This document shows, in pieces, positions 7,324 to 16,173 of a DNA stretch of 64,000 bases. Both the position numbers and the translations under genes were made by a program. Within the stretch, counting starts at the first letter, position 1; each line of letters begins with the position of its first letter. Origin of the DNA: an uncultured Eggerthella sp. (GTDB lineage: Bacteria; Actinomycetota; Coriobacteriia; Coriobacteriales; Eggerthellaceae); the NCBI GenBank assembly GCA_900542065.1, contig UQLU01000003.1:1-64000 (forward strand), in the 5' to 3' direction. The notes under the pieces were generated by a model. That model did no database searches, was not told where the DNA came from, and worked only from the letters and a program-made list of their open reading frames with translations.

Positions 7324-8952
7324 TTAAGCTTCTTTCTTGGTTTGCACCACTCGCATTACCAAAATAATTGCGATTATTACAACAATGCCACCAACAAGCG
7401 AAGGCCAAGGTGAAGCAGTAAAGCCTGCCACGAAATAACCCACCAAGCAAACTCCAGCAACCATTGTTGCATAGGGCAACTGCGTTTCTACATGACGCAA
7501 GTGATTACAGTTAGCACCAGCAGAAGACAGAATAGTGGTATCTGAGATAGGTGATGCATGGTCACCGTATACCGCGCCCGCAAGCGTTGCACCAATGGTT
7601 ACCAAGAACAGAGGATCGCCTTCTGGGAAAATACCTAAAACGATAGGCAAGATCAAAGCGATCGTGCCCCATGAAGTACCCATAGCAAATCCGATAAAGC
7701 CTGAAACAATAAAGATAACTGCGGGCAAAAACGTTAGCTCAAAACCAACATTGGTTAAGAAAGTTGCGACAAATTCGCCCGTTCCCAACATATAGCGGCA
7801 GCAACCACCAAGACTCCAAGCAAGAACCAAGATCATAATGGCGCCAACCATAGAACGAACGCCCTCGGAAACGCCTTCGGTATATCCTGCCAGTGTGGTC
7901 AACTTACGAGGGATAAACATAATTGCTGCGAAGAACAACGCCACTACTGAACCGATGCACAAGCCCGATACAGGGTCCACGCCAACTGCGGTTGCAAAAT
8001 CAACACCCTCGAAGAAACCACCAACATAAAGCATGCCGATGATAGAGAAGATGATCAGCACTACGATAGGCAATACCAAGTCGTACACTTTGCCTTTATC
8101 AGATACGGGCAAGCCTTTGTACTGTTCAACTGCCTTTGGAGCACCCTCTAAGTCAGACTGTTCAGTAACAACGGTTTCCACATCGTCTTGTTCCGCAGGA
8201 ACACCCGCACTTGCAACCATCTTCAAAGGAGAATCTGGTTCTACAATTGCGCTGAACGTATGAGCTTCGCAGTCGCGCTGAGCTTTACCCATCGAGAAAA
8301 AGTCTTTGCCAAATGCGCACATTGCAAAAACGAACACGATGGTAATGAGTGCGTACAAGTTGTAAGGAATAGAAGCAACAAAGGTATTGAAGCCATCTTC
8401 ACCCAAATAACCACCAACAGCTACTGCCCATGAAGAAACAGGAGCAATGATACAAACAGGCGCTGCAGTGGAGTCGATAATCCATGCAAGTTTTTCGTGA
8501 CTTACACGGAATTTGTCCGTAACAGGACCCATAACAGCACCAACGGTCAAGCAGTTGAAGTAGTCGTCAACAAAAACAACGATGCCTAAAATTGCGGTCA
8601 TGATAGATGCCATGCGCGCATTCTTAATATGCTTCGCGGCCCATTCAGCATAAGCGCGCGAACCACCCGCCACGGCGACCACAACCACTAACGCTCCCAA
8701 TAAGGCTAAGAACAAGATGAGCGCGCCGTTTGAAGCAATTTGTTCTGCCATAACAGCAGGAATCATAGTAAACGCCGTGATCAGCTGTTCTACGCCAACC
8801 CCTTCGAGTGTAAATTCATACACCAGCAAACCAGAAAAAACACCAGCAAGCAGCGATGAATACACTTCCTTGGTAATGAGCGCCAGGCCAAGCGCCAAAA
8901 TTGGTGGCACGATAGACCATGCACCAGTGGAAATTAATTCAAAGCCTTCCAT
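7324..8952 (-). CDS. nhaC: NhaC-family Na+/H+ antiporter
   Basis: A 542-residue polytopic membrane protein. Features include the family hallmark stretches VFVDDYFNCLTVGAVMGPVT and AGAVYGDHASPISDTTILSS, the latter with the conserved GDH-SPISDT motif. A hydrophilic cytosolic loop of about 60 residues lies in the middle (roughly 215-280). The protein exchanges Na+ and protons, or possibly couples an organic acid pair as some NhaC relatives do. The start has GGAGAG nine bases upstream. The gene is monocistronic and convergent with the folate enzyme. A TATAAT-like -10 lies on the minus strand near 9012-9017. Confidence 0.85.
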   Translation of the reverse strand: MEGFELISTGAWSIVPPILALGLALITKEVYSSLLAGVFSGLLVYEFTLEGVGVEQLITAFTMIPAVMAEQIASNGALILFLALLGALVVVVAVAGGSRAYAEWAAKHIKNARMASIMTAILGIVVFVDDYFNCLTVGAVMGPVTDKFRVSHEKLAWIIDSTAAPVCIIAPVSSWAVAVGGYLGEDGFNTFVASIPYNLYALITIVFVFAMCAFGKDFFSMGKAQRDCEAHTFSAIVEPDSPLKMVASAGVPAEQDDVETVVTEQSDLEGAPKAVEQYKGLPVSDKGKVYDLVLPIVVLIIFSIIGMLYVGGFFEGVDFATAVGVDPVSGLCIGSVVALFFAAIMFIPRKLTTLAGYTEGVSEGVRSMVGAIMILVLAWSLGGCCRYMLGTGEFVATFLTNVGFELTFLPAVIFIVSGFIGFAMGTSWGTIALILPIVLGIFPEGDPLFLVTIGATLAGAVYGDHASPISDTTILSSAGANCNHLRHVETQLPYATMVAGVCLVGYFVAGFTASPWPSLVGGIVVIIAIILVMRVVQTKKEA

Positions 8953-9134
8953 GGGTTCTACTCTCCTATCCGCCTGCGCATACCCATAAACGCAGGAATT
9001 CTCTACAGGCGATTATAAAAGAGCGTTAACCATCTTTTTACAAGCATTTAAAAAACCTATCCCAGCTGCGGTGAGTGGTATTCGTCGCAGGCGCTGCATA
9101 AATGCCCTACATGAAACACCTTGAATAAATTGCC

Positions 9135-9659
9135 CTATACGAACTTAGGAGCATTAATACCCAAAACAATGAGCGACACACCGCGCATAAGAGCAAACAA
9201 ACCAATCAGAACAGCAAACATTTCGGGAACCATGAAAAATCCGATGCCCATAAGAAGGGTTACGATTCCAGAAAATAAAAGCCATCCCCAAAGAGAAAAC
9301 CCACCCTTGCGAGCCATAAAAGAAGCAATGATTTCATACACAGCAAATACGATAACGAATAAGCCTGCAACCCAAGGGAGTACCACCGCAAATATCATCG
9401 GATGGATGACAAACATCAAACCAATCAAAACATCTATGATGCCGTAAGCAAGCACTGCACCCGATAAAGCTAAAAACTCTCGGTCACGAACGTAGGTAGA
9501 GATATTCACCACACCTGACAAAATAAACGCTGCGCCCACCATAAACGCAATGGAACCAAGCGTTATTCCTGGAAAGAATAGGCACACTGCAGCGAACAGC
9601 ACCAGTAATATGCCTGCCACGATTAGTTGCCAATTTTTTCCTTCATAAGGAGAAACCAT
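9135..9659 (-). CDS. HdeD/DUF308-family membrane protein
   Basis: A protein of about 174 residues with six hydrophobic segments in paired short repeats (GIDVLIGLMFVIHP type), as in the HdeD acid-resistance family. The frame opens at 9668, but ATG codons there abut the AAGGG SD; the ATG at 9659 has the right nine-base spacing and is preferred. The family is linked to acid stress in enterobacteria, but its function elsewhere is not established. It is monocistronic. Confidence 0.75.
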   Translation of the reverse strand: MVSPYEGKNWQLIVAGILLVLFAAVCLFFPGITLGSIAFMVGAAFILSGVVNISTYVRDREFLALSGAVLAYGIIDVLIGLMFVIHPMIFAVVLPWVAGLFVIVFAVYEIIASFMARKGGFSLWGWLLFSGIVTLLMGIGFFMVPEMFAVLIGLFALMRGVSLIVLGINAPKFV

Positions 9660-9831
9660 TTTCATCATCCCTTAGTACTTAGTATGATTCTTTTATTATA
9701 AGCAGGCGTTTTCTTAATTTGGTTTCAGCAGAGCAACAAAACGTAGCACCTATACATTAACTTAGCGCTATATATCCCTAAACCCCTTTGTTAAGATGAG
9801 CATGTATCACAAACACGAGGGAGGACGCACT

Positions 9832-10626
9832 ATGAAATTGGGATTCATTGGCTGCGGCAATATGGCAAAAGCAATTATCAAAGGTATTGTTTCAAGCGAA
9901 CTGGTACCAACTTCTGATATTTGTGCTTCGAATGCTTCAGAAGCTCACGCAAAAGCTTCTGCAGAAGAATTGGGCATTTCCACTTCGACTAACAATCTTG
10001 CTGTAGTTGAAAACAGCGACATCATTTTCTTAAGCGTTAAACCCTATCAATACGCTGATGTCATTGCAGAAATAAAAGATTCCATGCGCGAAGATCAGCT
10101 CATCGTAACTATCGCCCCGGGCAAAACCATCGCATGGTTAACTGAACAGTTTGGAAAACCAACCAAAATCATCCGCACCGCACCTAATACTCCTGCCCTA
10201 GTTGGTGAAGGGCTTACCGCATATCACGCCAATGAACTGGTAAGTGAAGAGGAGGTTGCTTATGTGGTTAACCTGCTTGAAAGCTTTGGTGCAGCTATTG
10301 AACTTAAAGAGTCTTTGCTCGATGTTTCCGCAACCGTAGGCGGCTGCTCTCCTGCCTATACCTATATGTTTATTGAAGCTATGGCCGATGCTGGTGTTGC
10401 TGATGGTCTTACCCGTCAACAGGCATACTACATTGCTGCGCAAGCAGTACTTGGTTCTGCAAAGATGGTTCTTGAAACAGGAAAACATCCTGGCGAACTT
10501 AAAGATCAGGTTACTTCCCCTTCAGGATCAACCATTGTTGGTGTTCAAAGTCTTGAAGAAGGTGCTTTCCGCGGAACGGTAATGAAGGCGCTTCGCGCTG
10601 CTGTTGCTAAAGCGCGCACCCTATAA
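9832..10626 (+). CDS. proC: pyrroline-5-carboxylate reductase
   Basis: A 264-residue cytosolic enzyme for the last step of proline synthesis, reducing pyrroline-5-carboxylate with NAD(P)H. The N-terminal Rossmann motif GFIGCGNMAKAIIKG is followed by IIRTAPNTPALVGEG and the C-terminal signature LKDQVTSPSGSTIVGVQSLEEGAFRG. The frame extends upstream to 9796, but the ATG at 9832 follows GGGAGG at proper spacing and fits the family length. No proA or proB lies nearby. Confidence 0.95.
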   Translation: MKLGFIGCGNMAKAIIKGIVSSELVPTSDICASNASEAHAKASAEELGISTSTNNLAVVENSDIIFLSVKPYQYADVIAEIKDSMREDQLIVTIAPGKTIAWLTEQFGKPTKIIRTAPNTPALVGEGLTAYHANELVSEEEVAYVVNLLESFGAAIELKESLLDVSATVGGCSPAYTYMFIEAMADAGVADGLTRQQAYYIAAQAVLGSAKMVLETGKHPGELKDQVTSPSGSTIVGVQSLEEGAFRGTVMKALRAAVAKARTL

Positions 10627-10794
10627 CTTTGCTACTCAATGCCTGCCCTAGCATGCACAGTTAGCTCTAGCATACGAAGTTCAATGTTTTATTGAACGAC
10701 TTCACTGCAGCGTTGTCGCATGCCCCGTATCTAACCGCATTAAGGGCCACGGCACACCTTCATGGAACCCTCATGAAGGGCAGAGGCAAACGCC

Positions 10795-10822
10795 TTGACA
10801 AGCATAATCTGCATACTAAAAT
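10795..10822 (+). promoter_or_regulatory. sigma-70-type promoter of htpG
   Basis: TTGACA at 10795-10800 and TAAAAT at 10817-10822 are separated by 16 bp. Transcription would start just inside the CIRCE element that follows. The remainder of 10627-10794 shows no gene. Confidence 0.85.
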
Positions 10823-10827
10823 CTGTT

Positions 10828-10854
10828 TTAGCACTCTCATTATGAGAGTGCTAA
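10828..10854 (+). promoter_or_regulatory. CIRCE operator (HrcA binding site)
   Basis: TTAGCACTC (10828-10836), nine bases, then GAGTGCTAA (10846-10854): an exact match to the consensus CIRCE inverted repeat. It lies five bases after the -10 hexamer of the htpG promoter, ideal for HrcA repression. hrcA itself is not in this window. Confidence 0.95.
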
Positions 10855-11014
10855 TTTTATCGTCGACTTAAAAAGTGCCTAAAAGAATCGCGGCTCAAGC
10901 AAGCGAGAACCAAAAGGAAACGCTCTTCAAAGCGTTCAGCCATAATAGGGTTCTTCTTGTTGCCCGCCACCATTCTTTATGGCTGCTCATTATTTGGAAA
11001 GAAGGAATTGCTTC

Positions 11015-12940
11015 ATGCGAAAATTTAAAACTGAAAGCAAAAAGCTTCTCGATCTGATGATCAACTCCATCTACACCAACAAAGAAATTTTTCTTCGCGA
11101 ACTTATTTCTAACGCATCAGATGCAGTAGATAAGCTCTACTTTAAAAGCCTGACCGATCAAAGTATTGGTATCAGCAAAGACGATCTTGAAATCGATGTT
11201 GATTTCGACAAAGAATCTCGCACTATCACTATTTCTGATACCGGCATCGGTATGACCAAGGATGAACTGGAAACCAATCTGGGTACCATTGCTCACTCGG
11301 GCAGCCTTGAATTCAAGACCGACAATGCTGAGGCGCAGGGCGAAGATCTTGATATTATTGGCCAGTTTGGCGTTGGTTTCTATTCTTCTTTCATGGTATC
11401 CAAGCGCGTCATGGTTATTTCTCGTGCTTACAATAGCGACGAGACCTGGGTATGGGAAAGCGATGGCATTGAGGGCTACACTATTGAACAGGCAAGCGAA
11501 GAGCAAGCGGCTGGCCTTCATGGCGATCACGGCACCACTATCGTATTGTTCCTGAAAGACAATACCGAAGAAGAAGATTACGACACATTCTTGGATCAGT
11601 ACGAACTTCAGGCGCTCATCAAGCAGTACAGCAACTATGTGCGCTACCCCATTCGTATGGAAATCGAAACTCGCAAACCACTGCCTAAGCCTGAAGACGC
11701 AGGGGACGATTACACTCCTGAGTTTGAAACGGTTCGTGAAATTCAAACCATCAACTCAATGATTCCTATTTGGAAGCGTCGCAAATCAGAAGTAACCGAA
11801 GAAGAGTACAACAACTTCTACAAGACCGACTTCCATGACTTCTTTGATCCCATTACCTCTATTTCGGTTCACGCCGAAGGTGCACTGAGCTACGATGCGT
11901 TGCTCTTTATTCCAAGCCGCACACCTTATGACTTCTACAGCAAAGACTACGAAAAGGGATTGGCACTCTATAGCTCTAATGTTCTTATTCAGGAAAAATG
12001 TGCTGAACTTTTGCCTGACTATTACAGCTTTGTTCGCGGCGTTGTTGATAGCCAGGATCTTACCCTGAACATTTCGCGCGAAACACTGCAGCACAACAGC
12101 CAGCTGCGTGCTATTGCAAACAAGCTTGAAAAGAAAATTACCAGCGAGCTTGGCAAGATGCGCGACAACGAGCGCGAAACATACGAAAAATTCTTCGAGA
12201 ACTTCGGCCGCAACTTAAAATACGGCATCTATTCTAGCTACGGCATGAAGAAGGATACGTTGGCTGATCTTCTTCTGTACTATTCCGCAAAACAGAAAAA
12301 GATGATCACCCTCAAGGAATACCTCGAGGCAATGCCTGAAGAACAACAGTCTATCTTCTATGCAGCAGGCGAATCCGTTGATCGTCTGGCACATCGTCCT
12401 ATTGTTAACACCATCTTGGGTAAGGGCTTTGATGTTTTGCTTTGCCCACAGGACGTTGATGAATTCTGCCTCATGTCGATGGGCGAATACGAAGAAAAGC
12501 AGTTTAAGAATGTTGCTGGCGGCGACCTAGGGCTGGAAACTGAAGACGAAAAGAGCGCAGCAGAAGCCATCACTAAAGAAAACGAGGATCTGTTCAACGC
12601 TATGAAGGACGCTCTTGATGGCAAGGTAAAACGCGTTGCTGTTTCTTCCCGCCTTTCCGATACGCCTTCATGCGTAACCGCCGAAGGTCCTATCACTCTT
12701 GAAATGGAAAAGATTTTGGCAACAGGCCCTGACGGCGAACAGGTTAAGAGCGACCGTGTTCTTGAGCTCAATGCTCAGCATCCTGTCTTTAAGGCACTCC
12801 AAAAGGCCTTCGAGGAAAAGGATGACGACAAGGTTAAATCATACGCTCGTGTTCTGTATGATCAGGCATTAATCACCGAAGGCTTGCCAATCGACGATCC
12901 TGTAGCCTACACCCAGGCAGTGTATAAGTTCATGGTATAA
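11015..12940 (+). CDS. htpG: Hsp90-family chaperone HtpG
   Basis: A 641-residue cytosolic ATP-dependent chaperone. The GHKL ATPase domain shows ELISNASDAVDKL, DTGIGMTKDEL and GQFGVGFYSSFMV. The middle-domain motif SRETLQHN is present, and the length is typical. The frame opens at 10979, but the ATG at 11015 with AAGGA eight bases upstream yields the conserved N-terminus MRKFKTESKKLLDLMINS. The leader is about 190 nt long, starting within CIRCE, so heat control by HrcA is strongly indicated. Confidence 0.97.
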   Translation: MRKFKTESKKLLDLMINSIYTNKEIFLRELISNASDAVDKLYFKSLTDQSIGISKDDLEIDVDFDKESRTITISDTGIGMTKDELETNLGTIAHSGSLEFKTDNAEAQGEDLDIIGQFGVGFYSSFMVSKRVMVISRAYNSDETWVWESDGIEGYTIEQASEEQAAGLHGDHGTTIVLFLKDNTEEEDYDTFLDQYELQALIKQYSNYVRYPIRMEIETRKPLPKPEDAGDDYTPEFETVREIQTINSMIPIWKRRKSEVTEEEYNNFYKTDFHDFFDPITSISVHAEGALSYDALLFIPSRTPYDFYSKDYEKGLALYSSNVLIQEKCAELLPDYYSFVRGVVDSQDLTLNISRETLQHNSQLRAIANKLEKKITSELGKMRDNERETYEKFFENFGRNLKYGIYSSYGMKKDTLADLLLYYSAKQKKMITLKEYLEAMPEEQQSIFYAAGESVDRLAHRPIVNTILGKGFDVLLCPQDVDEFCLMSMGEYEEKQFKNVAGGDLGLETEDEKSAAEAITKENEDLFNAMKDALDGKVKRVAVSSRLSDTPSCVTAEGPITLEMEKILATGPDGEQVKSDRVLELNAQHPVFKALQKAFEEKDDDKVKSYARVLYDQALITEGLPIDDPVAYTQAVYKFMV

Positions 12941-12960
12941 GGAAAACTCCCTAGCACAAC

Positions 12961-12994
12961 AAAAAAGCCTCGCAGTATACTGTGAGGCTTTTTT
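12961..12994. terminator. bidirectional terminator between htpG and the GT2 gene
   Basis: AAAAAAGCCTCGCAG pairs with CTGTGAGGCTTTTTT around a TATA loop, with one wobble pair. The flanking A and T runs let it work for both converging genes. Confidence 0.9.
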
Positions 12995-13016
12995 CATTCG
13001 TATTGTTTCTTCGTCA

Positions 13017-13958
13017 CTATTTCTTTGCGTAGAAGCTGCCGTTTGCTTTATACACATCCAATTCCCACTGACGGCGATTACTGTTTGCAACCGTATCAAG
13101 CACCAAGCCCGTCGCAAACGAAAGCGCCGCACATCCTGCCAGAGCAATTGAAGCCAACATGGTAGGAATGCGAGGAACCAGACCAGTTTGAGCGTATTCC
13201 AAAAGAATAGGAATTGCCGCAATAGCAGCCAAAATAATAAGCAGCAGTGCCAACCAACCAAAGAAAGCCAGTGGACGATAGTCTTTAAACAGCGCCGTAA
13301 TAGCCTTTAACACCTTTGCACCATCGCCAAAGGTGGAAAGCTTCGAATAGCTTCCTTCAGGACGATCACGATAATCAATGGGCACATCTGCGATACGCCA
13401 ACGCTTATCAACGGCATGAATTGAGATTTCTGTTTCAATCTGAAAGCCTTCAGAGAGCACAGGCATTGTTTTAACAAATACCCTATTAAAAGCGCGATAC
13501 CCCGTCATAACATCTTCAAAGGCATAGCCATAAATGGTCTTGATAAGCCAGCGTACTAAGTTGTTACCAAAACCATGGAAAGCGCGATCATTTTCTTCGC
13601 CATAAGAACCGTTTGATAAACGATCCCCTACGGTCATGTCGGCCTCGTCGTTCATCAAAGGCTTCAACAATTCTGGTGCTGCTTCTGCAGGATAGGTATC
13701 ATCGCCATCCACCATAATGTAGTAGTCCGCTTCAACATCACGGAACATACTGCGAACAACGTTACCCTTGCCTTGGCGCCCTTCAAAACGAACAATAGCG
13801 CCATGTTCACGAGCAATTTTAGAGGTGTCGTCTTTGGAGTTGTTGTCATACACATAGATATCAGCATCTGGCAACACGCGCTTAAAGTCGTCAATTACTT
13901 TTCCAATAGTAATTGCCTCGTTATAGCAAGGTATCAATACAGCGACTTTGTCTGCCAT
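13017..13958 (-). CDS. family 2 glycosyltransferase with C-terminal membrane helices
   Basis: A 313-residue protein. The GT-A domain begins VAVLIPCYNEAITIGKVIDDF, with YVYDNNSKDDT and the metal-binding DGDDTYP as the DxD motif. Two membrane helices follow at about 232-255 and 268-292. The layout resembles polyprenyl-phosphate sugar transferases (dolichyl-phosphate mannosyltransferase or GtrB type), which load a sugar onto a lipid carrier for cell-surface polymers. The acceptor is inferred. A strong GGAGGGAG SD precedes the start. It is monocistronic and divergent from uspA. Confidence 0.85.
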   Translation of the reverse strand: MADKVAVLIPCYNEAITIGKVIDDFKRVLPDADIYVYDNNSKDDTSKIAREHGAIVRFEGRQGKGNVVRSMFRDVEADYYIMVDGDDTYPAEAAPELLKPLMNDEADMTVGDRLSNGSYGEENDRAFHGFGNNLVRWLIKTIYGYAFEDVMTGYRAFNRVFVKTMPVLSEGFQIETEISIHAVDKRWRIADVPIDYRDRPEGSYSKLSTFGDGAKVLKAITALFKDYRPLAFFGWLALLLIILAAIAAIPILLEYAQTGLVPRIPTMLASIALAGCAALSFATGLVLDTVANSNRRQWELDVYKANGSFYAKK

Positions 13959-14177
13959 GAACGGACTCCCTCCAAAGGCGTTTCATTTATGCAGCACTTC
14001 TAATAATGCACCACTCATTATACGTAAGCTTATCTAGTTTAACGTTATTAATTACTTCATCCAATAGAAACCAAAATCGTACAGACCGCACCAAAATTCC
14101 TTAACAAAAGACCCACGGCTCTTTGTTCTTTATTCCCTCCACAAAAGAAACGATGATAGAATAAGAGCAGATAATAA

Positions 14178-14199
14178 TCAGGGCAGTTGGGAGCCCTGA
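14178..14199 (+). promoter_or_regulatory. hairpin or operator upstream of uspA
   Basis: TCAGGGC (14178-14184) and GCCCTGA (14193-14199) form a perfect 7-bp inverted repeat with an 8-nt loop, 45 bp before the uspA start. It lies downstream of a TAGAAT -10-like hexamer near 14156, so it would be in the 5' leader. Confidence 0.35.
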
Positions 14200-14243
14200 A
14201 ATAGGTATCCTGAAACTTCCCAGGAGAAAGAGGGGCGATTACC

Positions 14244-14684
14244 ATGAAGCAATACAAACGTGTATTTGCCGCGCTCGACGGAGGCAGCACCCAAGAAGAA
14301 GTAGCTCAGCGCGCTATTCAGATTGCTGCCCTAAATCATGCTGAACTAATGCTTGGTCATGTTATCGATTCAGTTCCAGATTCTCTAACCGGAACTGACT
14401 ATCAAGAACTAGCTCAAACCATCCAAAATCGCTTAGAGGATTCTTTGGGCGACATTTTGAAGGACGCTCGCAACAATCCAGACATTCCTTCTATTGAAGT
14501 AGTTGTTAAGGTTGGCCGCATTCAGGAAACCATTCATAACTTAATGATCAAACCCTTCGAGCCCGACATCGTTGTTTGCGGTGAGCGCGGTCTGTCTAAC
14601 ATCACCTATGTATTCGTAGGTAGTGTTTCTACGTACCTGATCCGTAATCTGCGTTGCGACGTATTGGTAGTAAAGCAGGACTAG
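14244..14684 (+). CDS. universal stress protein, UspA family
   Basis: A 146-residue single UspA domain. The N-terminal strand YKRVFAALDGG and the C-terminal VCGERGLSNITYVFVGSVSTYLIRNLRCDVLVV fit the fold. The usual ATP-binding G-2x-G-9x-G(S/T) motif is recognisable, as GERG ... FVGS, but spaced irregularly, so ATP binding is uncertain. The role is in stress or growth-arrest survival. An AGAGGGG SD is eight bases upstream. The gene is monocistronic with its own terminator. Confidence 0.85.
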   Translation: MKQYKRVFAALDGGSTQEEVAQRAIQIAALNHAELMLGHVIDSVPDSLTGTDYQELAQTIQNRLEDSLGDILKDARNNPDIPSIEVVVKVGRIQETIHNLMIKPFEPDIVVCGERGLSNITYVFVGSVSTYLIRNLRCDVLVVKQD

Positions 14685-14727
14685 AAACAGTTTTTGAGCG
14701 AACTGCTCAATTAACTTTAGCTAATGC

Positions 14728-14766
14728 AAGAGCGAAGCAGCTAACCTGCTTCGCTCTTATTTTTTG
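14728..14766 (+). terminator. intrinsic terminator of uspA
   Basis: A perfect 13-bp stem (14728-14740 with 14746-14758) with a CTAAC loop is followed by ATTTTTT. Confidence 0.95.
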
Positions 14767-14886
14767 GCAACATCCATAAATCAATTAGAATAAAGCGTGC
14801 ACGCAATCTAACAAGATTGCTCACAAGTACTAAGCAAATCTTTTGTTTATATACGTTCACAAATAAAGGCAGAGAAAGGTACCTTT

Positions 14887-16065
14887 ATGCAGCAAGAACA
14901 TTACGATTACCTTATCGTTGGCGCAGGCATCACTGCTGCTGTGTTTGCTCACGAAGCAACTCACCGAGGAAAAAGCTGCTTGGTGATTGATCGCCGCAAT
15001 CATATTGCAGGCAATATTTACACCTCTTCAGAGCACGGCATCAATGTTCACAAATATGGCGCTCATATTTTCCATACCTCGATTAAGCCTGTTTGGGACT
15101 ACGTAAATCAATTCGCCGAGTTCAACAACTATGTCAATTCACCTGTTGCTCGCTATCATGACGAACTGTATAACATGCCCTTCAACATGAATACCTTCTC
15201 AAAAATGTGGGGCGTTTGCACTCCCGATGAAGCACGCGCAAAAATAGAAGAGCAAATCGCCGCAGAAGGCATTACTGAGCCAAAGAATTTAGAAGAGCAG
15301 GCGCTCTCTTTGGTTGGCCGCGACATTTTCGAAAAGCTTGTCAAAGAATACACCGAAAAGCAATGGGGCCGTGACTGCAAAGATCTTCCTGCATCTATTA
15401 TTAAGCGTCTACCTGTTCGCTTTATCTATGACAACAATTACTTCAACGATCGTTGGCAAGGCATCCCTATCGGTGGTTACACCGCTATGGTTGAGCGCAT
15501 GTTCCATGGTGCCGAAATTTTACTCAACACGGAATATCGCGACTTTATTGCCGAGCACAAAGATATTGCTGATCGCATTATTTATTGTGGTCCCATCGAT
15601 GAATACTTCGACTTCAAGTTGGGCACGCTTGAATATCGCTCACTTCGCTTCGAGTCTGAACTGGTCGAATGCGAAAACTGGCAAGGCAACGCTGTGGTTA
15701 ATTACACTTCTCATGAAGTACCTTGGACGCGCATTATTGAACATAAGCATTTCGAATTTGGTAAAGATGCTTATGGTAACGACATTCCAGTTTCCATTAT
15801 TACGCGCGAATATCCCGCAGATTGGAAACCAGGCGATGAGCCCTACTACCCCATCAACGATGAACGTAACACTGCTCTCTACGAAAAATATGTTGAGCTG
15901 GCAAAGCAAGAAGGTAATGTTGTATTCGCTGGTCGTTTAGGTGGCTACAAGTATTACGACATGGACAAAGCAATTGACGCTGCCTTTAATCTGGTTCAAA
16001 AAGAGCTGGGCTTGAACCTTCGTTTGAACATGATTATTCGCGAAGGACAAAAAGGCTGCTGCTAA
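14887..16065 (+). CDS. glf: UDP-galactopyranose mutase
   Basis: A 392-residue flavoenzyme that interconverts UDP-galactopyranose and UDP-galactofuranose for cell-surface galactofuran. The FAD-binding N-terminus reads YLIVGAGITAAVFAHEA and VIDRRNHIAGN. The family blocks NVHKYGAHIFHT, GIPIGGYTAMVERMF and VFAGRLGGYKYYDMDKAIDAA are present. Length is typical, with a short Gly-Cys-Cys tail. The SD is AGAAAGG. galE at 48.5 kb could supply UDP-galactose; the glycosyltransferases in the window may use the product, but this is inference. Confidence 0.96.
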   Translation: MQQEHYDYLIVGAGITAAVFAHEATHRGKSCLVIDRRNHIAGNIYTSSEHGINVHKYGAHIFHTSIKPVWDYVNQFAEFNNYVNSPVARYHDELYNMPFNMNTFSKMWGVCTPDEARAKIEEQIAAEGITEPKNLEEQALSLVGRDIFEKLVKEYTEKQWGRDCKDLPASIIKRLPVRFIYDNNYFNDRWQGIPIGGYTAMVERMFHGAEILLNTEYRDFIAEHKDIADRIIYCGPIDEYFDFKLGTLEYRSLRFESELVECENWQGNAVVNYTSHEVPWTRIIEHKHFEFGKDAYGNDIPVSIITREYPADWKPGDEPYYPINDERNTALYEKYVELAKQEGNVVFAGRLGGYKYYDMDKAIDAAFNLVQKELGLNLRLNMIIREGQKGCC

Positions 16066-16101
16066 ATCATTTTGGTGTTACAAAACATCTCGACATGCAA
16101 A

Positions 16102-16131
16102 GGGGGTGAAACATTAACCTGTTTCACGCCC
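16102..16131 (+). terminator. hairpin after glf
   Basis: GGGGGTGAAACA pairs with TGTTTCACGCCC with one mismatch and a 6-nt loop. The following sequence is only mildly T-rich, so it is a weak terminator candidate between converging genes. Confidence 0.5.
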
Positions 16132-16173
16132 TTAATCGTTAGGCTATTTTCCGAAGCTTTTTCAAAGACTTAC

